Source: Actinoplanes sp. TFC3 (lineage in GTDB: Bacteria; Actinomycetota; Actinomycetes; Mycobacteriales; Micromonosporaceae). Taken from it: DNA of 64,000 nucleotides. A model generated the notes under the pieces. It had not been told where the DNA came from. It saw nothing but the letters and a program-made list of their open reading frames with translations, and did no database searches. Position 1 is the first letter of the stretch. Each line of letters starts with the position of its first letter. Positions 40,694 through 49,225 of this stretch are shown in pieces. The translations under genes were made by a program, and so were the position numbers. The stretch is taken from positions 4,843,890 through 4,907,889 of the forward strand of contig NZ_LOJP01000001.1 in assembly GCF_001553785.1 (NCBI RefSeq). The letters run 5' to 3'.

Positions 40694-42550
40694 CTAGCCC
40701 GCGGCCTTGTACGCCTTACCCGCCTCGGTGGGAGTGCTGGCGTCGGTGTACAGGCCGAAGTCCACGCTGTCGCCCACGGCGGGCAGCCCGAACCACGCGT
40801 AGCGCTCGACGTACGAGCGGGACTCCAGGGCCTTGGTGGTGGCCTTGATGAACGCGACTTCCTGCGGGGCGCTCGGGTACTTCGGGCTGCCGTTGAAGTT
40901 CTGCAGGCCGTACTCGGTGACCCAGATCGGCAGGTTGTACTTCTTGTGCACCGCCTCGACGTAGCCGAGGAACTGCCCGGCCGCGGCGTCGCTGAAGTCC
41001 GAGCCGTACCAGTGGATCGGGATGAAATCGACCCGCAGGCCCTTGTCCTTGACGCCCTTCATGAAGCGGTCGAGCCACTTGCCGTCCTGGTCGGCGCCCC
41101 ACGCCACCGCGGGCGCTCCGAGCCGCAGCCCGGTGTCCTGCAGCTTGGGCCAGGCCGCGAGCGCGTCCTCCACGCTCATGTTGGACTGCCCCGCCATGTC
41201 CGGCTCGTTGAAGCCGAGCAGCACCTTGCCCTTGCTCTCGCTGGTGGCCTTGCTCAGCGTGGCCGCCGTGACGTTGGCCTTGCCCCAGATCATCGGCACG
41301 AACTCGACGTCGGCCGGGCCGGGCATCGAGTCGTTGCCGGGCGACCAGTTGTAGTACCACCCGGCGCCGACGTCGTCGAGCGCGCCCTTGATCCCGTTGA
41401 ACTGCCAGGTGCCCACGCCCTTCTTGGCCGACGCGGACGCCGGTGGGACCGGGACGGGGGCCTTGGCCGGGGCCTTCGTGGTCTTGCTGGGCGAAGGCTT
41501 GACCGATGGGGACTTCGAGGGCTTCGCCGAACTCGGGGCGGCCGACGGGGATGCGGGCAGGGCCAGCCGCGGCTCGGGGGCCGCGGTGGTGATCACAGCC
41601 GCGTTCGCCGCCGGCTTGTCGTCGTGGGTGTAGACCACCGCAGCCGCCCCGCCGCCGGCCACCGCGCCGGTGGCGAGCATCGCGGTAAGCACCCGCCGGC
41701 CGACGCCGACGGTGCCCTTGACCGCAATCTTGGTGGCGAGCAGCTTGCCGGAACCGCCAGCCACGTGCGCGCCGCCGATCGTGAACCCGGCGCCCAGCGA
41801 GGCGGGCACCGGCACGAGCGCCATGCCGGCGAGCAGCTTCTCCGCGGCGACCAGGCCCGACCACGCGGGCGAGCACTGCCGGCAGTCGCGGGTGTGCCGG
41901 GCGATGCGCTTGCGCCACAGCGGGCTCGGGCGCCGGTCCCAGTCGCTGAGCAGCGCCGGCAGCTCGGGGCACATCGGGGTGGCTTCGAGCGCCCGGACGA
42001 CCACGCGGGCGGTTTCCAACTGGCCCTTCATCCGCTGGATCCGTACGGCCGCGTGCTGGCGGGTCACCTCGATGGCGTCCACGATCTCGTCGCGGGTCAG
42101 CTCGCCGGAGGCCTCCAGCCACCACAGCGACAGCAGCTCGCGGTTGTCCTCGTCGAGCCAGCGGGTCGCCTCGGCGGTCTCCCGGCGCTGCCCGGCCAGC
42201 TCCAGCCGGGTGATCGCCAGGTCGGTGAAGTCGGCGCCGGGGTCGCGCACGTCGTCGGGCAGCAGCGCGTCGGGGGCGGCTCGGCGTACCCGGTAACGCT
42301 CCCGGACCTGACGCACGGTGATCGCCACGAGCCAGGACCGGAACGCCTCGGGGTCACGCAGATCACCGAGGTTGCGCAGCACCCGCAGCATGGTGTCCTG
42401 CACGACGTCGTCGACGTCAGCGTGCCCGTCCAGCGCGCGCCCGACGATCGTGTAGACCAGCGGCAGGTAGCCGGCGACCAGGCGGTCGATGGCTGCCGCG
42501 TCGCCTGCGCGCGCGGCAACCACCGTCGCGGTGTCCGGTTGTAACGCCAT
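40694..42550 (-). CDS. ECF sigma factor fused to zinc anti-sigma motif, TM helix and GH128-type glycanase
   Basis: A 618-residue protein from ATG 42550 (ATG 42577 is also possible). Residues 11-80 form sigma region 2 (HADVDDVVQDTMLRVLR) and 115-180 region 4 (ELTRDEIVDAIEVTRQH). Residues 194-226 contain a zinc anti-sigma signature, H219-x3-C223-x2-C226, preceded by C194. A hydrophobic helix follows at about 285-307, then a Pro/Ser/Lys linker (312-377). The C-terminal 240 residues match the Asl1/GH128 glycosidase domain, with GFNEPD (Glu449) and WVTEYG (Glu546) as likely acid/base and nucleophile. The topology places sigma inside and glycanase outside. The whole reading frame is unbroken. Target genes are unknown. 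Confidence 0.9.
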   Translation of the reverse strand: MALQPDTATVVAARAGDAAAIDRLVAGYLPLVYTIVGRALDGHADVDDVVQDTMLRVLRNLGDLRDPEAFRSWLVAITVRQVRERYRVRRAAPDALLPDDVRDPGADFTDLAITRLELAGQRRETAEATRWLDEDNRELLSLWWLEASGELTRDEIVDAIEVTRQHAAVRIQRMKGQLETARVVVRALEATPMCPELPALLSDWDRRPSPLWRKRIARHTRDCRQCSPAWSGLVAAEKLLAGMALVPVPASLGAGFTIGGAHVAGGSGKLLATKIAVKGTVGVGRRVLTAMLATGAVAGGGAAAVVYTHDDKPAANAAVITTAAPEPRLALPASPSAAPSSAKPSKSPSVKPSPSKTTKAPAKAPVPVPPASASAKKGVGTWQFNGIKGALDDVGAGWYYNWSPGNDSMPGPADVEFVPMIWGKANVTAATLSKATSESKGKVLLGFNEPDMAGQSNMSVEDALAAWPKLQDTGLRLGAPAVAWGADQDGKWLDRFMKGVKDKGLRVDFIPIHWYGSDFSDAAAGQFLGYVEAVHKKYNLPIWVTEYGLQNFNGSPKYPSAPQEVAFIKATTKALESRSYVERYAWFGLPAVGDSVDFGLYTDASTPTEAGKAYKAAG

Positions 42551-42782
42551 GGGTGTCAGTGCCTCTCCGTGGAGCATCGATCATTGCTCGCGTCAGCGAT
42601 TTCGCCGGCCACGGGAAGGGAGACGGCCCGCCTAGCCTGCGATAACAGGAACTTCGGGAAAATGTTCACCACCTCGCACACGGCAATGCCAACCGCACCC
42701 ATGGTTAGCACCGGCTCGGACCGGGAACATCAACGCCATCGGCAGACGAGGATCATACGAGTCAGCGGAAGGGGTCGGCGGC

Positions 42783-43184
42783 ATGCGCGTTTCGCTTCAT
42801 CTGAACCTGCCGCGCGAGGTCGACAGCGTCCCGGCGGTGCGCCGGTTGCTGCGGTGCGCGCTGGACACCTTCCAGGTGGACCGGGAGATCGGCAACGATC
42901 TCGAGATCGCGCTGACCGAGGCGTGCGCCAACGTGGTGCGCCACGCCGAGGGTGCGGACACCATCGAGGTGCGTCTCGACGTGGCTGAGGACCGGTGCGC
43001 GATCGATGTGGCCGACAACGGCGAGGGCTTCGACGCCGACGCGGTCGACGAGCCGACCTCGGCCGGCGAGCACGGCCGCGGGTTGTTTCTGATCAAGGCG
43101 CTCAGCGAGAACGTGCGGATGCAGTCGTCGCCCCGGCGCGGGAGCCTCATCCACTTCGAGAAGGCGTTCGCGGGAGCGCGCTGA
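42783..43184 (+). CDS. RsbW/SpoIIAB-like anti-sigma serine kinase
   Basis: A 133-residue GHKL ATPase with N-box EACANVVRHA, DNGEGFD and GRGLFLIKAL boxes. Such proteins bind alternative sigma factors and phosphorylate anti-anti-sigma partners. GGAAGGGG precedes the ATG. No antagonist gene is adjacent, but a SpoIIE-type phosphatase gene follows after 54 bases, giving two of the three parts of a partner switch. The gene is divergent from the sigma-glycanase fusion. Confidence 0.87.
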   Translation: MRVSLHLNLPREVDSVPAVRRLLRCALDTFQVDREIGNDLEIALTEACANVVRHAEGADTIEVRLDVAEDRCAIDVADNGEGFDADAVDEPTSAGEHGRGLFLIKALSENVRMQSSPRRGSLIHFEKAFAGAR

Positions 43185-43238
43185 GGAACCCCTATCATCG
43201 TTGCCCTACGGCAAATAAGCCGTGGCGCGAACGAGAAA

Positions 43239-44366
43239 GTGGGTAGCTTGCCGGACCGTCGTACCGCCGTGGGGACAGTGCTCCGCGCGGCTCCCCCCGA
43301 TCGCCTGCCCGAGGTGGTGGCCGAGCAGCTGCGCCGCCACTACGGCATTAACGGTGTGGAAGTGCTGCTCGGCGATCTCACCCTCACCGGGCTGTGGCCG
43401 CTGATCGAACCGGCCCGGCGGTTCGAGACCGGCCCGGCGCAGCGGTGCTTCGGCAGCCAGCGCCCGGTCATCGAGGCCCGCACGGCCTTCCTCCCGTTGA
43501 CCGTCTGGGGCGAACGGCTCGGCGTGCTGACGGCCGAGGCCTCGGACGACGCCTCGGTCGACCAGCTCAGCGCCACCGCCGACGAACTCGCGGTAGCGCT
43601 GCGAGCCGCCGACGTGGTCACCGACCGCTATCGCCGGGCCATCCGCCGCCAGCGCCTCACCATGGCCGCCGAACTGCAGTGGGAACTGCTGCCCGGCCGC
43701 TCGCTGGGTGACGAGCGGTTCCTGATCGCCGGGCAGCTCGAACCGGCGTACGCGGTGCACGGCGACCACTTCGACTGGTCGTTGAGCGGGGACCTGCTCA
43801 CCGTGACGGTGCTCAACGGCGACGGCGACGGCCTCGACGCCTCGGTGCTCAGCACGGTAGCCGTCAACGCCATGCGCAACGCCCGCCGCTCCGGCGCCGG
43901 CATCGTCGAACAGGCCGAACTCGCCTCCGACGCCATTTACGCCCGCTACGGCGGCGCCGCCTGCCCCGCCACCCTGCTGCTGGAGGTCGACCTGGTCAGC
44001 GGGGCGGTGCAGGCGGTGGACGCCGGGTCGCCGCGCGCGATCATCGCCCGCGAAGGTGAGGTCCGCGCGGTCACCCTGGAGCAGCAGCTACCGATGGGCA
44101 TGTTCGGCGAGACCCGCTATGAGATCCAGTCCTTCGCCCTCGCACCGGGCGATCGGCTGCTCGTGGTCAGCGACGGGGTGCACGCGGCCAGTCCGGGCGG
44201 ACGACCCCCGTACGGTGAATCCACGCTGCTGAGCGCGCTGCGCGGGACGCGGTTGCAGCCGGCCACCGAGGCAGTCGGTACGGTGATGCGCAGCCTCCGG
44301 GAGTACCACAGGGGGTCGGACCCCGACGATGACGCCGTCACTGTTTGCTTTGACTGGCGACGATGA
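43239..44366 (+). CDS. PP2C-type SpoIIE/RsbU phosphatase
   Basis: About 375 residues from GTG 43239 (TTG 43248 is an alternative). The N-terminal 140 residues form a GAF-like sensor without membrane helices. The PP2C domain follows: AELQWELLPG linker helix, metal-binding VHGDHFDW, LNGDGDGLDASVL, the PMGMFG loop, VVSDGVHAAS and the final DDDAVTV. The metal-ligand aspartates are present although the first motif is HGD rather than GGD. It should dephosphorylate an anti-anti-sigma protein, countering the neighbouring RsbW-like kinase. Confidence 0.85.
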   Translation: MGSLPDRRTAVGTVLRAAPPDRLPEVVAEQLRRHYGINGVEVLLGDLTLTGLWPLIEPARRFETGPAQRCFGSQRPVIEARTAFLPLTVWGERLGVLTAEASDDASVDQLSATADELAVALRAADVVTDRYRRAIRRQRLTMAAELQWELLPGRSLGDERFLIAGQLEPAYAVHGDHFDWSLSGDLLTVTVLNGDGDGLDASVLSTVAVNAMRNARRSGAGIVEQAELASDAIYARYGGAACPATLLLEVDLVSGAVQAVDAGSPRAIIAREGEVRAVTLEQQLPMGMFGETRYEIQSFALAPGDRLLVVSDGVHAASPGGRPPYGESTLLSALRGTRLQPATEAVGTVMRSLREYHRGSDPDDDAVTVCFDWRR

Positions 44367-44432
44367 CGCATCAAATCCCCGCCCAGGGGGTAGGGGTGGC
44401 GAATCAGTCCCTGCGTTCAGACGGGCATCGGC

Positions 44433-44897
44433 ATGGAGCGCGCCACAGACATCGCCGCGGCAGTTGAGTCGACGGTGGACTCGCTGCTGGGCGTGTTCGA
44501 GAACGCCAGGCTCGCACAGACCCCGGCGACACCCCCGGCTCAGCTGCGGGTGCTCACCATCATTTCGCGCAACGACCACGTCAACATGAGCCGGCTCGCC
44601 GAGATGCTCGACGTGGTCCCGTCCTCGGCCAGCCGGCTGTGCGACCGGCTGGAGGCCACCGGGCTGCTGCGGCGCGTACCGGATCCCCGCGATCGCCGGG
44701 AGGTGCGGCTGCTGCCCACGCCGGCCGCCCGCCGCCTGCTCGATGAGCTGCGCGAGCGCCGCCGTGCCGCGCTGGCCGAGGTGCTCGACCGGATGCCGCC
44801 CGCCCGGCGCATCGAGCTGGTCCGGTCGCTGGCCGCCTTCGAGGATGCCGCGAGCGCGGCCACCGAGGAACCCGCCGACGGGCTGCGAACCGCCTGA
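44433..44897 (+). CDS. MarR family transcriptional regulator
   Basis: A 154-residue winged-helix protein: AQLRVLTIISRN, SRLAEMLDVVPSSASRLCDR (recognition helix) and the wing with VPDPRDRREVRLLPT, flanked by long dimerisation helices. The wing DxRxxR pattern is typical of MarR proteins. It could regulate the oxidoreductase gene that starts 26 bases downstream on the same strand. Confidence 0.88.
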   Translation: MERATDIAAAVESTVDSLLGVFENARLAQTPATPPAQLRVLTIISRNDHVNMSRLAEMLDVVPSSASRLCDRLEATGLLRRVPDPRDRREVRLLPTPAARRLLDELRERRRAALAEVLDRMPPARRIELVRSLAAFEDAASAATEEPADGLRTA

Positions 44898-44923
44898 AGA
44901 TCCTTTTCCGGTACGGTCGCCCG

Positions 44924-45799
44924 GTGCGTATCGGCATCGTGATCCTTCCCGACCGGCGCTGGTCCCGGGCCGCTCCCCGCTGGCGTCGCGCCGAGGAATA
45001 CGGCTTCGACCACGCGTGGACCTATGACCACCTGGGCTGGCGTGACCTCGTCGACGGGCCGTGGTTCGACGCGGTCCCCACGCTGACCGCGGCCGCCGGG
45101 GTCACCAGCCGGCTGCGTCTGGGGACCTTCGTCGCCTCGCCCAACTTCCGGCACCCGGTGCATTTCGCCCGGGAGGCCCTGGCGCTCGACGACATCTCCG
45201 GCGGCCGGCTGCTGCTGGGGGTGGGCGCCGGCGGGACAGGCTTCGACACCGGCGTGTTCGGCGAGCCCGAGCTGCCCCCGCGGCAACGGGTGGACCGCTT
45301 CGCCGAGTTCCTCGAGCTGTTCGGGCGGCTGATGGGCGAGGACCACGTCTCGTACGACGGGAGCTACTACCGCACCGTGGACGCCCGGACGCTGCCCGGC
45401 CCGGTGCAGCAGCCGCGCCCGCCGCTGATCGTGGCGGCCAACGGGCCCCGGGCGCTGCGCCTGGCCGCCCGCCACGGTGACGGCTGGGTGACCACGGGCA
45501 TGCAGGGCGCCGGGGACGAGCGGGCGTGGTGGCAGTCGGTGGCCGAAACCGGTGAACGCTTCACCGCGGCACTGGCCGGTGCAGGCCGCACCGGCGTCGA
45601 CCGATACCTCAATCTCGACTCGTCACCGGTGTATTCGCTGAGCAGTTCCGAAGCGTTCGCAGATGCCGTGGGCCGGGCACGCGAACTGGGCTTTACCGAC
45701 GTACTCACACACTGGCCGCGCGAGTCCAGCTGGTACGCCGGAGACGAGAAGGTGCTGGAAACTGTTGCCACCATGCTGGCGCAACTCCGCGATTCCTGA
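44924..45799 (+). CDS. Luciferase-like F420-dependent oxidoreductase
   Basis: A 291-residue luciferase-fold protein from GTG 44924: RIGIVILPDRRWS, WTYDHLGWRDL, LRLGTFVASPNFRHPVHFA, GRLLLGVGAGGTGFD and PLIVAANGPRALRLAA. These fit flavin- or F420-dependent members. Substrate unknown. The MarR gene directly upstream and on the same strand suggests substrate-controlled expression. Confidence 0.84.
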   Translation: MRIGIVILPDRRWSRAAPRWRRAEEYGFDHAWTYDHLGWRDLVDGPWFDAVPTLTAAAGVTSRLRLGTFVASPNFRHPVHFAREALALDDISGGRLLLGVGAGGTGFDTGVFGEPELPPRQRVDRFAEFLELFGRLMGEDHVSYDGSYYRTVDARTLPGPVQQPRPPLIVAANGPRALRLAARHGDGWVTTGMQGAGDERAWWQSVAETGERFTAALAGAGRTGVDRYLNLDSSPVYSLSSSEAFADAVGRARELGFTDVLTHWPRESSWYAGDEKVLETVATMLAQLRDS

Positions 45800-45856
45800 A
45801 CTGCTTACCGCCACTCCCTGCAATCTTTCCGGTACGCAGCGACGTTGGACGATGCG

Positions 45857-45888
45857 TATCGCGTAGAAGTTCTAGCCTTATCGCGTAG
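45857..45888. repeat. Direct repeat TATCGCGTAG, two copies 22 bp apart
   Basis: Identical copies at 45857-45866 and 45879-45888 are about two helical turns apart, 58 bases after the preceding stop codon. They could bind a regulator. The rest of the 45800-46105 gap contains two hairpins and no gene. Confidence 0.5.
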
Positions 45889-45962
45889 TACCCGCCTCGC
45901 TCATTCTCTCCCCCGGTAAGGCATCGGCGGACACGCGATCGGCCGCCTTTCGACGCAATAAT

Positions 45963-46010
45963 GGCCGCCCGCACCGGCGGGGACATCCCCGTCCACCGGT
46001 GCGTGCGGCC
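45963..46010. terminator. Large interrupted hairpin
   Basis: GGCCGC and CGCACCGG on the left pair with CCGGTGCG and GCGGCC on the right with single mismatches, plus an inner GGGAC/GTC stem. On the minus strand it is followed by ATTATTG. It may back up the lsr2 terminator and stop transcription from the oxidoreductase gene. Confidence 0.5.
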
Positions 46011-46059
46011 ACCCGATCAACAATGGTGACGAGCTCGGGCATCCGATCCGCTCACCAAA

Positions 46060-46085
46060 GTGGCCGGCCGTTTCCGGCCGGCCAC
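46060..46085 (-). terminator. lsr2 terminator hairpin
   Basis: GTGGCCGGCCG and CGGCCGGCCAC form a perfect 11-bp stem around TTTC, 20 bases past the lsr2 stop; on the minus strand the stem is followed by TTTGGTG. Confidence 0.75.
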
Positions 46086-46105
46086 GGTATTGCGTTGTGC
46101 GCTGC

Positions 46106-46453
46106 TCAGCGGCCGTGCGCGGCCCGATAGGCGCTGCTGACACTCTGCGGGATGCGACCCCGCTCGGAGATCTGGTGACCGTGCTCGGCCGCCCACTCAC
46201 GAATCAGCCGGTTTTCGTCCCGGCTGCCCGCGGTGCGCACCGGAGCCGGCCGGCCCACTACTCGCGCCGCGCCGGTGCGGCCGATTCGCGTGCCCGCGCT
46301 GATGAACGGATCCAGGGCCTTGCGCAGCTTGCCGGCATTGGCCTCGGAAAGGTCGATGGTGTATGCCGTGCCGTCGAGACTGAACTCGACCGTGCGATCG
46401 GCTGGCTTTCCATCGAGGTCGTCGATGAGGGTGGTGATTACCTGCCGCGCCAT
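46106..46453 (-). CDS. lsr2: Lsr2 nucleoid-associated protein
   Basis: A 115-residue Lsr2: N-terminal dimerisation part beginning ARQVITTLIDDLDG, with EFSLDGTAYTIDLS, a linker rich in Gly/Arg/Pro, and the C-terminal AT-hook-like domain with IREWAAEHGHQISERGRIPQ. The RGR core that enters the minor groove is intact. Lsr2 bridges DNA and silences AT-rich, often foreign, genes. AGGAG lies five bases before the ATG. The upstream gap (46454-46690) is more AT-rich than its surroundings, which suits self-binding. Confidence 0.96.
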   Translation of the reverse strand: MARQVITTLIDDLDGKPADRTVEFSLDGTAYTIDLSEANAGKLRKALDPFISAGTRIGRTGAARVVGRPAPVRTAGSRDENRLIREWAAEHGHQISERGRIPQSVSSAYRAAHGR

Positions 46454-46690
46454 AACGACTCCTGAGAAGAATCCGAAGAACGCGCTCAGTCTGGCCTGTG
46501 CGGCACGGTATGCGCAACAGTTCTGCCGAATTTCTCAGAATATCGGCGAGCCCAGCCAATTAACGCCGACCGCCATCACCAGAATTGCGCGCCCACTATT
46601 GGCGGCAAATCAGCGGGCCCGGTATGGCCCGCAACTGCGTACCCACCGCCGGGTGGGCACTGGGCGCCGGATGCCGTTAGGGTCGTCGCC

Positions 46691-47197
46691 ATGGACGCCG
46701 ACGACCGTGCCCCCTCGCACGCCGTCCCGCCTGGCCCATCCCCCGTCCTGTCCGAGGCTGACGCGGCTGCGCCGGGGCCGCGGGATTGGCCGGCACAGCG
46801 CCGGCAGGCCGTGGCCGGGCACGCAGCGGCGCTGGCGGCCGACCGGGCCGCCGAAGCGGCGAAGGCGGGCGCGCTGCTCGCGGATTTCGTCCGGCAGGCC
46901 GCCCGGACCGGTCTAGCCCCGCACCCGTTGCGAGCGATCTCCTTCGATGGGCACTCCACGTTCCGCACAACCCTGCAAGGCTGGTATCTCAAGTCCAACC
47001 GCTCGGTGGCCGTCGGGTCGGACGGCGGCTACTACATCCTGACCGTGCCCTCGTCGCTGCGCGCCCGCTTCACCGGAGCGAGCGTGGCGCCCAGCACCCC
47101 CCGGCTCGTGGTCGGGGCGGGCGGCGGCGATGGCGAAACCGTTTCCCTGGCGCAGTTGCTGGAGCGCCGCTTGACCGCAGGAGCCCTCTGGCCGTGA
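46691..47197 (+). CDS. Hypothetical protein, 168 aa
   Basis: I cannot name the family. The first 70 residues are Ala/Pro-rich and partly helical (AAALAADRAAEAAKAGALLA). The second half is a compact beta-rich domain with GWYLKSNRSVAVGSDGGYYI and LRARFTGA. No signal peptide is present, so it is likely cytoplasmic. Its stop overlaps the GTG of the carboxypeptidase gene (GTGA), so the two are probably translationally coupled, which hints at a cell-wall-linked role without proving it. Confidence 0.62.
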   Translation: MDADDRAPSHAVPPGPSPVLSEADAAAPGPRDWPAQRRQAVAGHAAALAADRAAEAAKAGALLADFVRQAARTGLAPHPLRAISFDGHSTFRTTLQGWYLKSNRSVAVGSDGGYYILTVPSSLRARFTGASVAPSTPRLVVGAGGGDGETVSLAQLLERRLTAGALWP

Positions 47198-48579
47198 GTT
47201 CTGGCTTCACCGCATCCCCGTCCGGCCGTCGCGCGCTCGCGGCCCTGTCCGCTGCCGCCCTGGCTGTCGGCGCCCTGTCCGGTCCCGCAGCCGCCGCGCC
47301 GCCACCAGCCTCCCGGCACGCCGCGGCGCTGCAATCCGCCGGCCACGCCGCGGCGCCGTTACAGGAAGGCGCGACGGCCGGGAAAGCTGCGGCGCGCAAG
47401 GCGGAGGTGCCGTGCCCGAAGCCGGACGTGCAGCCGCCGGCCGGGCGTCCGGCAAGGCCCACCCCGCCCAAGGACGACCCGGTGCTGCGCGCGGTCGGCG
47501 GTGACGACCTGAACACCAACGGGCTGGTCGTGCCCGCGGGCGCCAAGCAGCCCCCGGCCCTGACCGCCACCAGCTGGCTGGTCGCCGACCTGGACACCGG
47601 CGAGGTGCTCGGCGCCTGTGGCCCGCACGTCTACGGCACCCCCGCCAGCGTGCAGAAGCTGCTGCTCGCGGCGACGGTCATGGACAAGCTCGACGCCAAG
47701 AAGACGATCACCGTCACCGACGCGGACCTGAACATCGAGCCGGGCAGCTCGGCGGTGGGGTTGCTCAAGGGTGGCAGGTACACGATCGCCACGCTGTGGC
47801 TGGGGTTGCTGCTGCAGTCGGGCAACGAGGCGGCGAACGCGCTCGCCCGGCTCGGCGGCGGTGCCGGCGGGGTGCCGGGCACGGTGGCGGCGATGAATGC
47901 CAAGGCCAAGGAGCTGGGGGCGTACCAGACGCATGCGGTCACGCCATCCGGGCTGGACGGGCCCGGGCAGTTCACCAGCGCGTACGACCTGGCCCTGATC
48001 GCCCGCGACGTGCTGGCCAAGCCCGACTTCCGAAAGTATGCGCTGACCAGGAACACCCAGATCCCGGCGCAGAAGCAGCTGAAGAAGGGCGGGTTCCAGA
48101 TCCAGAACGAGAACAAGCTGATCTTCACGTACCCGGGCGCGCTGGGCGGCAAGACCGGCTTCACCAAGCTGGCCCGGCACAGCTACGTCGGTGCGGCCCA
48201 GCGCGGCGGGCGCCGGCTGGTTGCCACCCTGCTCGGCGCCGAGGCGGCCCCGCTGCGTGGCTGGCAGCAGGGCGCGGCGCTGCTCGACTGGGGCTTCGCC
48301 CAGCCCAAGGACGCCTCGGTGGGCAAGCTGGTGGCCCCGGACGGCAAGGACGCCACCGGCACGGCCACCGCCGCGAGCGACGCCCCGGCCGCAGCCTCAC
48401 CCGACGCCACCAAACCGGCGCCCGCAGCGGCCCAGCCGGCCGCCGGCCCCCGTTTCCCCCTGGCCGTCGCGGCCGTCGTCGCCGTGGTGCTGGCCGCCGC
48501 CCCGCTGCTGCTCCTGCTGACCCAGCGCCGCCGCCGTCTGCGTCGCCGCACCCGCCGCCGCTCGCAAGCGTTCTACTGA
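47194..48579 (+). CDS. D-alanyl-D-alanine carboxypeptidase (PBP5-like)
   Basis: GTG 47194 overlaps the previous stop. The 461-residue precursor has a signal peptide (about 1-35), a proline-rich segment, then a class A S11 peptidase domain. Ser152 and Lys155 lie in TPASVQKLLLAA (SxxK), SGN is at 209-211, and KTG at 320-322 in GGKTGFT. After an Ala/Pro linker a C-terminal membrane helix (about 425-450) ends in a run of arginines, anchoring the enzyme with its catalytic domain outside. It would trim the terminal D-Ala of peptidoglycan stem peptides. Confidence 0.92.
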   Translation: MSSGFTASPSGRRALAALSAAALAVGALSGPAAAAPPPASRHAAALQSAGHAAAPLQEGATAGKAAARKAEVPCPKPDVQPPAGRPARPTPPKDDPVLRAVGGDDLNTNGLVVPAGAKQPPALTATSWLVADLDTGEVLGACGPHVYGTPASVQKLLLAATVMDKLDAKKTITVTDADLNIEPGSSAVGLLKGGRYTIATLWLGLLLQSGNEAANALARLGGGAGGVPGTVAAMNAKAKELGAYQTHAVTPSGLDGPGQFTSAYDLALIARDVLAKPDFRKYALTRNTQIPAQKQLKKGGFQIQNENKLIFTYPGALGGKTGFTKLARHSYVGAAQRGGRRLVATLLGAEAAPLRGWQQGAALLDWGFAQPKDASVGKLVAPDGKDATGTATAASDAPAAASPDATKPAPAAAQPAAGPRFPLAVAAVVAVVLAAAPLLLLLTQRRRRLRRRTRRRSQAFY

Positions 48580-48594
48580 CCGGCTCGCCAGAAC

Positions 48595-49092
48595 CTAGGC
48601 CCAGATCAGCCCGGCGACCCAGATGGCGGCGACGCCGAGCGCGGCGGTGAACTCGACGAGCAGCGAGAGCCCCACCGCGCCGAGCGCCGCCCGGGTTGAC
48701 GGCCACGCCTGCCCGGGGCCCAGCCGGACCCGCTCGGCCAGGAAGAGCCCGAGCACGAAGCCGAGCACCAGCCCCACGACCGGCACCACGAAAAAGCCGA
48801 TCACCCCGAGCACGCCCCCGGCGAGCAGCGACGTGGTTGGCACGCCGGTGTTCTTGAGCCGCTTACCCGGCCACAGATACTTGATCAGCGTGCCGGCCAG
48901 CGCGAGCAGCGTGGCCAGGGCCAGCACCACCCAGCGGCCGCCGCCCGCATCGCCCAGCAGGGCCCAGAGCAGCACTGCCGCCCAGCACAGCAGCAGACCG
49001 GGCAGCACCGGGATGACGACGCCCAGCACGCCGACGAGCATCGCGATGCCCGCAATGAGCGTGACCGTCGTACCGCTGTCACTGAGGTCCAT
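48595..49092 (-). CDS. DUF456 family membrane protein
   Basis: From ATG 49092 the protein has 165 residues and about four to five membrane helices. The first contains VLGVVIPVLPGLLLCWAAVL and a later one GFFVVPVVGLVLGFVLGLFL, both typical of DUF456 proteins with their PxLPG signature. A TTG at 49122 is another possible start. Function unknown. It converges on the carboxypeptidase gene with a 15-base gap. Confidence 0.8.
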   Translation of the reverse strand: MDLSDSGTTVTLIAGIAMLVGVLGVVIPVLPGLLLCWAAVLLWALLGDAGGGRWVVLALATLLALAGTLIKYLWPGKRLKNTGVPTTSLLAGGVLGVIGFFVVPVVGLVLGFVLGLFLAERVRLGPGQAWPSTRAALGAVGLSLLVEFTAALGVAAIWVAGLIWA

Positions 49093-49225
49093 GGGCTCAA
49101 CCGTGCCGTAGTCGCGCAACAACTCTCAAGCCGGGTCCCGGGCAACCGATGGACAGCTAGCGCCGCCACCATCCGCGGCGCCCGAGCGGAGGGTGTGTCA
49201 TGGGCCGAGTCGAACGGGATGAGCG

